Below, in pieces: positions 9,550 through 17,786 of a stretch of DNA of 64,000 nucleotides. The notes under the pieces were generated by a model, which did no database searches, was not told where the DNA came from, and saw nothing but the letters and a program-made list of their open reading frames with translations. Made by a program: the position numbers and the translations under genes. The DNA lies in assembly GCF_013167895.1 (NCBI RefSeq), contig NZ_BLWC01000001.1, positions 6,324,001 to 6,388,000 on the forward strand, read 5' to 3'. Source of the DNA: Streptomyces fulvorobeus (GTDB lineage Bacteria; Actinomycetota; Actinomycetes; Streptomycetales; Streptomycetaceae). The stretch's first letter is position 1, and each line of letters starts with the position of its first letter.

Positions 9550-10120
9550 CCCGCTGGGCCGGCTGCGCCGAGGTTCCGGCCCGCCGGAGGTGGAGCGTTC
9601 AGGACTGAGGACGGAACCCGAGGTCCAAGCCGCCTACGAACTGTACGGAGGGGAGCTGTTCGGATTCGCCTACAAGGCACTGGACGACCGGCAACTGGCC
9701 GAAGACGTCGTGCAGGACACCTTCGTCCGTGCCTGGCGGTCGGGACGGGGCTTCGATCCGGAGCAGGGCGCCATGCGGACGTGGCTGTTCGCCATCGCAC
9801 GCAACGCAGTCGTGGACGCCGTCCGGCGGCGCAGGGTCCGTGAGGGGAGTGACTTCACTTCGTGGGAAGCCGTGACGGAGTCACCCTCGGGGGTCGACTC
9901 GGTCGATCGGCTTCTGGAGCGGATTCAACTGGGCGCAGCCCTGGAGCGGTTGAGCCCACAGCACCGGGAGGCAGTGGTCGAGGTGTACTTCGGTGGCCGT
10001 ACCTGCGCCGAGCTGGGCGAGGAACTGGGTATTTCGGCTTCCACCATGCGCAGCCGGCTGTATTACGGGGTGCGCGCCCTGCGACTCATCCTGGAGGAGA
10101 ACGGGTGGCTGGCCTCGTGA
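9521..10120 (+). CDS. ECF RNA polymerase sigma factor
   Basis: A 199-residue protein of ordinary ECF size. Region 2 includes YGGELFGFAYKALDDRQLAE, DVVQDTFVRAWRS and TWLFAIARNAVVDAVRRRR. Region 4 includes LERLSPQHREAVVEVYFGG and ELGISASTMRSRLYYGVRAL. The start is uncertain: ATG 9521 and ATG 9533 both have weak ribosome sites, while ATG 9499 in another frame has a good one. Its stop overlaps the GTG of the next gene (GTGA), coupling it to its zinc-type anti-sigma. Downstream secreted beta-propeller and YcnI-like genes are likely part of its regulon or operon. Confidence 0.92.
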   Translation: MQVTMAVSGSPLGRLRRGSGPPEVERSGLRTEPEVQAAYELYGGELFGFAYKALDDRQLAEDVVQDTFVRAWRSGRGFDPEQGAMRTWLFAIARNAVVDAVRRRRVREGSDFTSWEAVTESPSGVDSVDRLLERIQLGAALERLSPQHREAVVEVYFGGRTCAELGEELGISASTMRSRLYYGVRALRLILEENGWLAS

Positions 10121-10779
10121 ATCAAAAATGCGTCACCTACCGCCCCGTGCTGACCGAGCGTCTGCTTCTCGGCGTCGCTCTCACCGAGGAGCTCTGCGAG
10201 CACCTCGACCGGTGCCCGGAGTGCAGCCGGGAGATGTCCGAGATCAGCGATGTGGTGCGGACGCTGCGCAGAGCAGATCCGCTGCCCAGCCGTGCCACCC
10301 CGGTCGTCGCGGCCACCGGCGGGCGGCCCTCGGTGGCCCTCGGTGACCGCATTCGCCGGGACATCGCCGGAGCGGTGGCCGGGCGGCACAGAATCCGGCG
10401 CAGGATCACCTTGGGGGTTGCTGCTGCGGCCTTTGTCGCTGCCGCCGCAGTGGCCGTACCGCTCACCACACAGCAGGACCCAGCGCCTGCGTCGACCGTG
10501 GCACTGGCCCGCCAGGGCCACATGGTCACTGGTCCTGGCGGCACCGAGGTGCCGGTGGTCCTGTCGGGACTCCGGTCGGGGGAGATCTACCGCATGATGA
10601 CCGTCAACGCCGACGGTGTGCGGAGCCCCGGAGGAAGCGTCCGGGCCCCCAGCACGGCACAGGTGTCCACCCGCATGGTGACCGCCATGCACCGCGACAC
10701 CATCACCGCTTTGATCGTGGAGGACGACGAGGGCCGGGTAGTGGCCCACCTCCCCGTGACACCGCTCCCGCTGGCCTGA
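10117..10779 (+). CDS. Zinc-binding transmembrane anti-sigma factor
   Basis: The GTG start at 10117 overlaps the sigma stop. The 220-residue protein has the HxxxCxxC zinc anti-sigma motif (HLDRCPEC) near residue 28, one membrane helix (TLGVAAAAFVAAAAVAVPL, about 99-117), and an extracytoplasmic RskA-like C-terminal domain with the typical LRSGEIYRMMTVNADG. By family knowledge it holds the ECF sigma at the membrane until a signal leads to its proteolysis. The open frame extends further upstream, but that part lies within the sigma gene and has no zinc-finger features. Confidence 0.9.
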   Translation: MNQKCVTYRPVLTERLLLGVALTEELCEHLDRCPECSREMSEISDVVRTLRRADPLPSRATPVVAATGGRPSVALGDRIRRDIAGAVAGRHRIRRRITLGVAAAAFVAAAAVAVPLTTQQDPAPASTVALARQGHMVTGPGGTEVPVVLSGLRSGEIYRMMTVNADGVRSPGGSVRAPSTAQVSTRMVTAMHRDTITALIVEDDEGRVVAHLPVTPLPLA

Positions 10780-10841
10780 CGGCCGACACCCAAGCCCCCT
10801 GACGCTGAACTTCCCCGGGCGATCAGGCGATCCGTCATGCC

Positions 10842-10875
10842 CTTGAACCACACCACTTCTTGAACCACACCACTT
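10842..10875. repeat. Perfect tandem 17-bp direct repeat before the beta-propeller gene
   Basis: CTTGAACCACACCACTT occurs twice with no spacer and ends right before the ribosome-site region of the next gene. It could be an activator site or a duplicated leader segment. Confidence 0.85.
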
Positions 10876-10888
10876 ATGGAGAAGAGAC

Positions 10889-12429
10889 ATGCCTTCTGTA
10901 CGTCGTGCCACCTGGATTCTCACTGCGGCGCTGGCCGGCGGAGGGGGACCCTGGCCGCCGCAGCCCTTGCTCAGGCCGGCCCCGAACCTGCCCTGTCCCC
11001 GTCAGCGACCACTTGGCACGCACCGATCCCCGTCTCCGGCCGGGACCGTGTGTACACGGCCGACCAGACATCCAACACCGTGTCGGTCATCGATCCCTCG
11101 TCCCACAGGACGCTGGGCACCATCAAGCTGGGTGACCAGCGGGTGGGCGGCACTCTGAGCCCGCAGTACCTCGGCGATGTCGGGGTCCACGGCCTGGCGT
11201 TCTCGCCGGACCACCAGCGTCTCGCGGTGGTGAGCGTCACGAGCAACACGGTCGACATCATAGACACCACCACCAACAAGGTCCTCACCACCACCGACGT
11301 CGGGCGTGCCGCCCATGAGGGCAGTTTCACCGCCGACGGCAAGCAGTTCTGGGTCGCGAACCGGGGCCGGGACACTGTCACCATCGTCGACGCCGTGCGC
11401 GGCGGAGTCATCGCCAACCTGCCGGTCGGTCGGGGCCCTTCCAAGGTGGTGATGAGCCCGGACGGCAAGCACGCCTACGTCAACCACATCAGTTTGCCCG
11501 AAATCACCGTGATCAATGTGGCCTCCCGCAAGGTCGAGGACCACATTTCCGGGCTCGGGGACAGCTTCTCCTCCGACCAGGCGATATCCCCCGACGGCAC
11601 ACAGCTGTGGGCGGCACACAAGCGCGCCGGCAAGGTCTCGGTGGTCGATCTCGTCCACCGCAGGGTCAGCACAATTCTCACCACGGGGCCCGACACCAAC
11701 CACCCTCAGTTCGCCGACTCCCGCGGCGGAAAGTACGCCTACCTGACCATGGGGGGCCTGGACGAGACCTGGGCCTACCGTCTCACCGGCGGCACGCCGG
11801 TCCTGACAGCCAAGATCAAAAACAATGGGCACGCCCCGCACGGGGCCTGGGCCAGCGGCGACGGCTCCCGGATGTACGTCGGCCTGGAGAAGTCCGACGC
11901 GGTGGACGTCATCGACACCACCACCCACAAGGTGATCGACACCATCAAGAGCGGGCAGGAGCCGCAGGCCGTCGTCTACGCGCCCCGGGCAGCCGCTGCC
12001 GGAAGCGCCGCCAACCTCGGCCGCCAAGGACTCGGCCAGCAGGCCCGCAACGTTCCCACCACACTGGCGGACGGCACCGCCGGCGAGACGCTGGACACGG
12101 CAAAGGGACGCGTTCTGGAAGCCACCATCCGCCCCGTGGGCGGACTGGACATGGTTCAGCTCCAAGCCCGGCGCCTTACTGCAAACACCGTCTACCAGGC
12201 GTACTCGGTCGCAGCGGACGGCCGCAAAACCCCCCTCCTGTCCTTCACCACGGACGCGAACGGCGGCGCTCCCATGGTGCTCGGGTTCAGTTCCTTCGAC
12301 GGGAAGAGCATCTCCATCGCGGCCAAGGGCGCCGCGACCCCCGTCCAGCAGGCCGTACTGGCCTACCAGGGCAGCATGCACGGCCACGCGGTCAAGGCCG
12401 CCGACCTCATCTACTGCGACTGCTGCTGA
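10889..12429 (+). CDS. Secreted YncE-like beta-propeller protein (N-terminal frameshift)
   Basis: ATG 10889 has a good ribosome site (GGAG, 7 nt away) and begins a signal peptide, MPSVRRATWILTAALAGGGG. At the G-run near 10945 the frame must change to continue as TLAAAALAQAG into the mature protein. The main frame has repeated propeller blades (TSNTVSVIDPSSHRTLGTIK, SNTVDIIDTTTNKVLTTTDV, RDTVTIVDAVRGGVIANLPV, SDAVDVIDTTTHKVIDTIKS). After about residue 400 comes a second domain that ends in the unusual tail IYCDCC, a possible metal site. It is about 513 residues. It lies between the anti-sigma and a YcnI-like gene, 29 nt from the latter. An in-frame ATG at 10876 has no ribosome site and would give no signal peptide. 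Confidence 0.82.
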
Positions 12430-12458
12430 CCCTCGCGTCGAGAGAAAGGACCGACCCC

Positions 12459-13196
12459 GTGCCCCGAAGAAGTACAGGACGCCTCGCTCGCATCCTCACT
12501 GCCGCGGCCGTCACGACAGGAGCAGTGCTCGCACTGGCCGGGCCCGCCACGGCACACGTACGGGTCATCGCCGAAGCCACGCCCGGACAACCCGCCACCC
12601 TGCGGTTCCGCGTCCCCAGCGAACTGGCCGGCGCCACCACCGTACGAGTCGCCGTCGCCGTCCCACCGGCCCTGTCCGTCACCGCGGTTCCACCGATCGA
12701 CGGATGGACCCAGAAGACGGTACCCGGATCCGCCGGCCGGGCCACCCGACTGATCTGGACGGCGAAGCCCAGGCACGGGATCGAACCTGACGACCACGTG
12801 AGCTTCAACGTGCGGGTCGGACCCCTGCCCAACCAGCGATCTGCCACCTTCAACACCGAGCAGACGTACTCCAACGGGACCATCGCCACCTGGAACCAGG
12901 ACCAGGACGGCAGCAAGGAACCGCCCTACCCCGCACCGGTTCTGCTCATCGACCCCGCCGCACCCCCTTCTCCCGCCGACCAGGACGTGACTCCTCGGCC
13001 GACCACTGCTGAACTAGTTGCCCCACATACCCGAGCACCGTCCACCGTTGCGACATCCGCAGACTCGGCCAGCACTGCCGAAGAAGGGACATCTGCCAGG
13101 CTGATGGCGGTGATCGGCGCAGGAGTGGTCACGGCGGCCGCGATCAGTGCCGCCCTGGCACGCCGACGGCGCAAGAACCACACGGCGCGCTCCTGA
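12459..13196 (+). CDS. YcnI-family (DUF1775) copper-domain exported protein
   Basis: GTG 12459 follows GAAAGGA at 8-9 nt. The 245-residue protein has a signal peptide ending GPATA, after which the mature chain begins with His (AHVRVIAEATPGQPATLRF). An N-terminal His is the copper ligand of the YcnI histidine brace. The DUF1775 core includes FRVPSELAGATTVRVAVAVP and DGWTQKTVPG. A Pro/Thr-rich linker leads to a C-terminal membrane helix (LMAVIGAGVVTAAAISAAL) followed by RRRRK, so it is anchored outside the cell. With the CDCC-tailed propeller upstream it suggests a copper-handling operon under the ECF sigma. Confidence 0.9.
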   Translation: MPRRSTGRLARILTAAAVTTGAVLALAGPATAHVRVIAEATPGQPATLRFRVPSELAGATTVRVAVAVPPALSVTAVPPIDGWTQKTVPGSAGRATRLIWTAKPRHGIEPDDHVSFNVRVGPLPNQRSATFNTEQTYSNGTIATWNQDQDGSKEPPYPAPVLLIDPAAPPSPADQDVTPRPTTAELVAPHTRAPSTVATSADSASTAEEGTSARLMAVIGAGVVTAAAISAALARRRRKNHTARS

Positions 13197-13213
13197 CCCT
13201 GCTGGCAGGTGAT

Positions 13214-13380
13214 CACTCGGCGGTCCTGCGGAGCGAGAGGGCCAGGACAGCCAGGACGACCCCGGCACGGGTCGGTCGGCGAACTTGTCGAACCGGGCCG
13301 TGCTCGCAGGGGACTGCTTGAGACGGGTGAAGCGTCGTTCCTGTGGTGCGGCCGTGGTGGACGACCTTGTCGAAGGTGAG
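13214..13380 (-). pseudogene. IS5-type transposase C-terminal scrap
   Basis: Two minus frames together give QERRFTRLKQSPASTARFDK followed by RAGVVLAVLALSLR, matching the usual IS5 C-terminus (FxRLKQ...TRFDK...GVVLAxLxLWLR). It is frameshifted and has no N-terminal part. Confidence 0.7.
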
Positions 13381-13397
13381 CAACCGGCCGCTGGGTG

Positions 13398-13514
13398 GCC
13401 TCGCGTAGTCGTGGCCGACACGGGCCTGGCACCGGCGGCGGATGGAGGCAACGATGAAGGCTGCGGTGCCGTGGGCGATGCCGATATTGACCCGGCCGGC
13501 GTTCGCGGCGGCAT
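13398..13514 (-). pseudogene. ISAzo13 transposase scrap
   Basis: The minus frame reads ANAGRVNIGIAHGTAAFIVA then SIRRRCQARVGHDYARP. This aligns with ANTGWVSVGTDHDTAAFAVA and SIRRWWQARGSHDYSG in the copy at 17.8-19.5 kb. Only this internal piece survives. Confidence 0.75.
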
Positions 13515-13529
13515 CGCGGGCCCCGTGCG

Positions 13530-13690
13530 GGATCGTCCGGCGCGAACTCGGCTGCTTCCAGCAGGCGCTGCTCACGCTGGTCCACCTGCGTAAGAACGAG
13601 ACGTTCGCACGGCTCGGAGCCGGTTTCGGGATGTCCCGGGCCACCGCCCGGCGATACGCCGACGAGGCTGGACGTGCTGGCCTCCTGGGC
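13530..13690 (+). pseudogene. IS5-type transposase HTH scrap
   Basis: The plus frame GCFQQALLTLVHLRKNETFA followed by RLGAGFGMSRATARRYADEA is the N-terminal HTH of a DDE_4 transposase. It lies next to pieces from other elements on the other strand, so this 500-bp patch is a mosaic. Confidence 0.7.
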
Positions 13691-13882
13691 GCGAAACAGC
13701 ACATAGCGGCCGCCGCGGGACAAGCCCGTCGGCGCCACAGCCGGCATCGGCGAAACGTTGTGTGCGAAACATCCCGTGAGTTCTCCTGAGCCTTGCTGAG
13801 TCTCTGCCCCTGTGGCCAGGGAGTTCCTACTCCTTCGAGTGTTCTGTTGTCGCGTGACGTAACTTCCTGAAGCGTTCTCACT

Positions 13883-14866
13883 ATGTCCGACCGATCTGCA
13901 GTCGGGCCGAAGGTCAGGAGGCTCGGGTTGGCGGCGCTGGCAGTTGGTCGGGACATGCGCGAGCACTGGGCGCCCGTGTCGGCGGAGGAACTGGAGCAGT
14001 TCGAGACCGACGCGCTGTCCGGGTTCGTCTTCGCACGCGCCTCGGCGGGACTGGCGGAAGGCACGTTCCGCGGGGAGGTCGGACACCTGGACCAGACCAG
14101 AGTGGTTCGGCCGGCCGCTGTGGGACATGGAGCCAGCCGACGCCGACGCGTACTTCGGCAACGTGCTGCGTGGTTCGCCGAGCGGCACCCCGCTGGCCCG
14201 GTCCCAGACGCTGAGCACGTACTTCATGTTCCTGGAAATGCGGAACAAGGTTGAACTGCACCGGATGACCGGCCGGGTCATCGAGTGCCCGATCGACGAG
14301 ATGAACGAGCCGCGCGGAGCGGAGGACGCCCAGCTGCGGATCCCGCCGAGCGAGCCGGAGGTCGGGGTGCTCTTCACCGGCTGGGGCAGTGAGACGGCGA
14401 CCTGCCGCACGTACGTCCCTACCGCCCGGATGGAAACCGCATCGAGCCTGTGTCCCAGGTCGGCCTGCGGGTGAGCGAGGCATGCGGGCTCGACCTGGAC
14501 GACATCAAGTTCGGACCTGGGCCGCTTCGGCAAGCTCCACGTCCGCCACGGCAAGGTCGCTCGCGGATCGGGCCCGCGCGAACGCATGGTCCCGCTGATC
14601 AACGGCGCCGACTCAACCCTTCGGTGGATCATCGAGGACATCTGGCGCCGGTTCGACGATGACCACACCCGCCCCGGCGCCCCGTTGTTCCCCTCCGAGC
14701 GCAAGAACGCAGACGAGTCCTCCCGACGGGTGGGCGACGACGCCCTGCGCAAGGGCTCAAGGACGCTGCCGAAGCGCACCTACCCGGGTGGGGCAAAAAG
14801 CTGACCCCCCATGTTCTGCAGCATTTCTGCTCGCGATCCATGAGTTTTTGGGGACTCCGCTGCGCA
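13883..14866 (+). pseudogene. Tyrosine recombinase/integrase, multiply frameshifted
   Basis: The N-terminal SAM-like part reads EHWAPVSAEELEQFETDALS and, after frame changes, TLSTYFMFLEMRNKVELHRM. The catalytic part is split over frames: QVGLRVSEACGLDLDDIKF (first catalytic Arg context), FGKLHVRHGKVARGSGPRER, then PGWGKKLTPHVL-HFC, where HxLRH would carry the next catalytic residues. The GHxxxxxTxxY end is missing and replaced by unrelated sequence. Such recombinases are common on actinomycete plasmids and integrative elements. Confidence 0.78.
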
Positions 14867-14961
14867 GGGACCTGATCTAAGGAACCGTGATCAGCCTCAG
14901 CAAGGTGTTCCGGCTGACCCGCACGCCGAAGGCGTCCGACATCCGGGCGCCGGCCCGTCCC

Positions 14962-15108
14962 GCGAGCGCGAGACCGCCCGCTTGGCCGTGGACTGGGCCT
15001 CCACTCTTACGACGGCGTCAGCAACGTCGACCGACTCCACCGACATGTTCTGCACCGACCCGGACAGCAGCTCTTCCAGCTGCGGCCGCACGTTGTTCAC
15101 GGCGCAGA
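14962..15108 (-). pseudogene. ISL3-family transposase N-terminal scrap
   Basis: The minus frame VRPQLEELLSGSVQNMSVES followed by VDVADAVVRVEAQSTAKRAV matches the ISL3 N-terminus (compare LLRLEELLFLADPGIRVES in the intact copy at 44.3 kb). Nothing downstream survives. 15109-15363 shows no gene. Confidence 0.6.
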
Positions 15109-15363
15109 ACTTTCGACGCCAACACCCTCGGGCAGGTCGCTTTTCGGGCGATGTCACGCGCCCTCGAACGACGACCAACCGTCACGCTGCGTACGCGACC
15201 ACAAGAAGTGGACCAGAGCCCGGGAATGGACAGCAGATGTACAGCACTTCGTGAGGCACCCCGCCGCACACAGAAATCGAACTGTCCAGCAGACTCGACA
15301 GCGGCCAGCACCATCCCGGCCTCTTGTGTGGTGGGGGTTTCCGGCCGTGGGGGCGTCGTTGAG

Positions 15364-16212
15364 CTACTTGCGGATCTGGGCGTTTACTGGGGGATGTGCA
15401 TTGCCGTTGTCAGCGCCCAGGCCGGCGAGCAGGCGCAGTCCGTCCTCGGCGGGGCTGCCGGGGGCCGCGGACAGCACCAGTAGCTCGATGCCTGATTCGT
15501 CCGGGAGCGCGAAGTTCTCCTGGTGCAGTTCCAGCAGTCCGACCAGGGGATGCCGGTACGCCTTGCGTCCATGTGTGCGGGCGCGCACGTCCGCGCGGGC
15601 CCAGAGGCGGCGGAAGCGTTCACTGCCCATCGCCAGCTCGCCGATGAGTGAGGCCAGGCGGGGATCCTCGGGGTATTTGCCGGCGGCCAGGCGCAGGTGC
15701 CCGACCACGTCGAGAGTGCAGTTCTCCCAGTCCGCGTACAGGCCGCGCTCGGCTTCCTCGAGGAAGATGTGCCGGGCGGTGTTCAGGCCCGGCATCGGGC
15801 GGCCGTAGAGGAGTCCGGCAAGGCGGTTCCCGGCGAGTACGTCCATGCGGTGGTTCATGATCAGCGCGGGTACGTCGCCTACCAGGTCCAGGACGCGCAG
15901 CAGCTCCGGCCGGACCCGCCCGCTCGGTGCCTTCGCGCGATGGCGGCGCTGCCGAGCGAGCCGGTAGAGGTGCCCGAGTTCGGTCTCGTCGAGGCCGAGG
16001 ACGCGGGCGAGGGCGTCGAGGACCTGCTCGGAGGGCTGGGTCGCGCGGCCCTGCTCCAAGCGTACGTAGTAGTCGACGCTGACTCCGGACAGGTGCGCGA
16101 CCTCTTCGCGGCGCAGCCCTTCGACCCGGCGGCGGCTGTCGGTGGGGATGCCGGCGGCCGCCGGATCGACCCGGGAACGCCGGGTCCGCAGGAAGCCCGC
16201 AAGATCGTCCAT
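15364..16212 (-). CDS. HTH regulator with MmyB-like ligand domain
   Basis: Starting at ATG 16212 (MDDLAGFLRTRRSRVDP), an N-terminal XRE helix-turn-helix is followed by a MmyB-like ligand-binding domain with MNHRMDVLAGNRLAGLLYG and FLEEAERGLYADWENCT. It is about 282 residues, normal for the family. An open extension upstream to 16353 overlaps the divergent gene and is not needed. It is divergent from the NAD(P)H oxidoreductase at 16352; this regulator/oxidoreductase pairing is very common in Streptomyces and implies that the regulator controls the enzyme. Confidence 0.93.
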   Translation of the reverse strand: MDDLAGFLRTRRSRVDPAAAGIPTDSRRRVEGLRREEVAHLSGVSVDYYVRLEQGRATQPSEQVLDALARVLGLDETELGHLYRLARQRRHRAKAPSGRVRPELLRVLDLVGDVPALIMNHRMDVLAGNRLAGLLYGRPMPGLNTARHIFLEEAERGLYADWENCTLDVVGHLRLAAGKYPEDPRLASLIGELAMGSERFRRLWARADVRARTHGRKAYRHPLVGLLELHQENFALPDESGIELLVLSAAPGSPAEDGLRLLAGLGADNGNAHPPVNAQIRK

Positions 16213-16351
16213 GTGCCCAGTATGGCCTCGGCGGGGGCCTGTGAGGGGGGTCCTGCCGTTACCAGGAAGTCCCGTCCGATGGATGAGGAGCCCCTGAACG
16301 CCGGGCGGCGCGGCGCCCAGGATCGGAGGCATCCGATCCGAAGGAGTTCCC

Positions 16352-17131
16352 ATGAAGACGCTGATCGTCTACGCCCACCCGGAGCCGAAGTCGCTCAACG
16401 GCTCGCTGAAGGATCTCGCGGTGTCCACGCTGTTGAACGCCGGGCACGAGGTACGGGTGAGCGATCTGTACGCGATGAACTGGAAGGCGGTCGTGGACGC
16501 CGAGGACTACGGCCCCGAGGCCGCACGTCCCCTGAAGGTCGCCCTGGACTCGGGCCGGGCCTTCGACTCCGGGACGCTCACCGCGGACGTCCTTGCCGAG
16601 CAGGAGAAGCTGCTGTGGGCCGACACGGTCATCTTCCAGTTCCCGCTGTGGTGGTACACGATGCCCGCGATCCTCAAGGGCTGGGTGGACCGGGTGTTCA
16701 CCTACCGCTTCGCTTATGGCGTCGGCGAGCACAGCGACACCCAATACGGCGAGCGCTTCGGCGAAGGCACCCTCGTGGGCAGGAGGGCTCTGCTGTCGGT
16801 GACCGCCGGCGGCCCGGAGTCGCATTACGCCGCTCGCGGGATCAACGGTCCCATCGACGATCTGCTGTTCCCGATCCAGCACGGCATCCTCTACTACCCA
16901 GGCATTGAGGTGCTGCCGCCGTTCGTGCTGTACGGCGCTGACCGGATGACCGGTGGAGACTATTCGGACGTCGCCAAGGCTTGGGAACAGCGCCTGCTCG
17001 CCCTGGAGTCGACCGAGCCGATCGCGTTCCGGCGGCAGAACTTCGGCGATTACGAGATCCCCTCGCTGCACCTGAAGGAGGGACTGGAACCGGCGGGTCG
17101 CACGGGTTTCGCGCTGCATGTGCGCGGCTGA
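16352..17131 (+). CDS. NAD(P)H-dependent quinone/flavodoxin-fold oxidoreductase
   Basis: A 259-residue protein with the MdaB/NQO1-type flavodoxin fold: start MKTLIVYAHPEPKSLNGSL (FMN/FAD phosphate loop), then FQFPLWWYTMPAILKGWVDR, the family signature, and a later TAGGPESHY segment. It is a cytosolic FAD/FMN enzyme that reduces quinones or similar electrophiles. The ribosome site AAGGAG lies just before the ATG. It is divergently transcribed from the MmyB-type regulator, with a 139-bp shared intergenic region. Confidence 0.93.
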   Translation: MKTLIVYAHPEPKSLNGSLKDLAVSTLLNAGHEVRVSDLYAMNWKAVVDAEDYGPEAARPLKVALDSGRAFDSGTLTADVLAEQEKLLWADTVIFQFPLWWYTMPAILKGWVDRVFTYRFAYGVGEHSDTQYGERFGEGTLVGRRALLSVTAGGPESHYAARGINGPIDDLLFPIQHGILYYPGIEVLPPFVLYGADRMTGGDYSDVAKAWEQRLLALESTEPIAFRRQNFGDYEIPSLHLKEGLEPAGRTGFALHVRG

Positions 17132-17440
17132 CCGCCAGCGATGGAACAGGACGGGCTGAGACATGGACCCGAGACCAGTCCGAGGGCCGTGGTGACAGTG
17201 GCGGCCAGCTACCTGCTCTCGGCCATGGGTTGGACAGCGGTCGGTGATCCTGAGACTCCCGGATGTTCATGAGAAGTGACGTCAAGTCCCCCCCATTTCG
17301 CCGGGTGCCGGAAAGCCGTGCGCAGGCCGTCTGCCGTGCCCGGCAGATGAGGGGGCGCGGCTCGCACGGTCATGATGCTATGTGTGTGGGGGGCTCCCGG
17401 CTTCTGGGCCGCGGGCAGGGAGACAGAGAGGCGGGGGACA

Positions 17441-17785
17441 GTGACCGATGTGTTCGACAGGTCCGTGGACGTGTTCATGGTGGCCGTGGGGATGGGGTTG
17501 GTGTGGCTGGGATGCCGGGCCGTGCTCCGGCCGCGCCGGCCACCGGAGCCGATCCAGGGGCCTGTGTGGGGCGTCCGTGCCTGGGGGCTCGGCTTTGTCC
17601 TGCTGGGAATCTCCATCACCGTTGAGACGGTGACCCTGATGGCTGGCGGGGAGCCGGGCCGGGCGGCGGACGTGACCCGCTGGGTCGCCGGGCCGCTCGT
17701 GGTCGGCTCGATCCTGGCCGCCTTCGTCTCCCGGCGACGGGAGCGCCGCCGGGACTGGGCCGTACATGAGCAGCGGCCGCAGTAG
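17441..17785 (+). CDS. Small three-helix membrane protein
   Basis: GTG 17441 is preceded by a G-rich ribosome site. The 114-residue product has three predicted helices: VFMVAVGMGLVWLGCRAVL, WGLGFVLLGISITVETVTLM and VAGPLVVGSILAAFVS, and a very basic tail (RRRERRR). I do not recognise a family. It ends immediately before the left end of the ISAzo13 element. Confidence 0.6.
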   Translation: MTDVFDRSVDVFMVAVGMGLVWLGCRAVLRPRRPPEPIQGPVWGVRAWGLGFVLLGISITVETVTLMAGGEPGRAADVTRWVAGPLVVGSILAAFVSRRRERRRDWAVHEQRPQ

Positions 17786-17786
17786 G

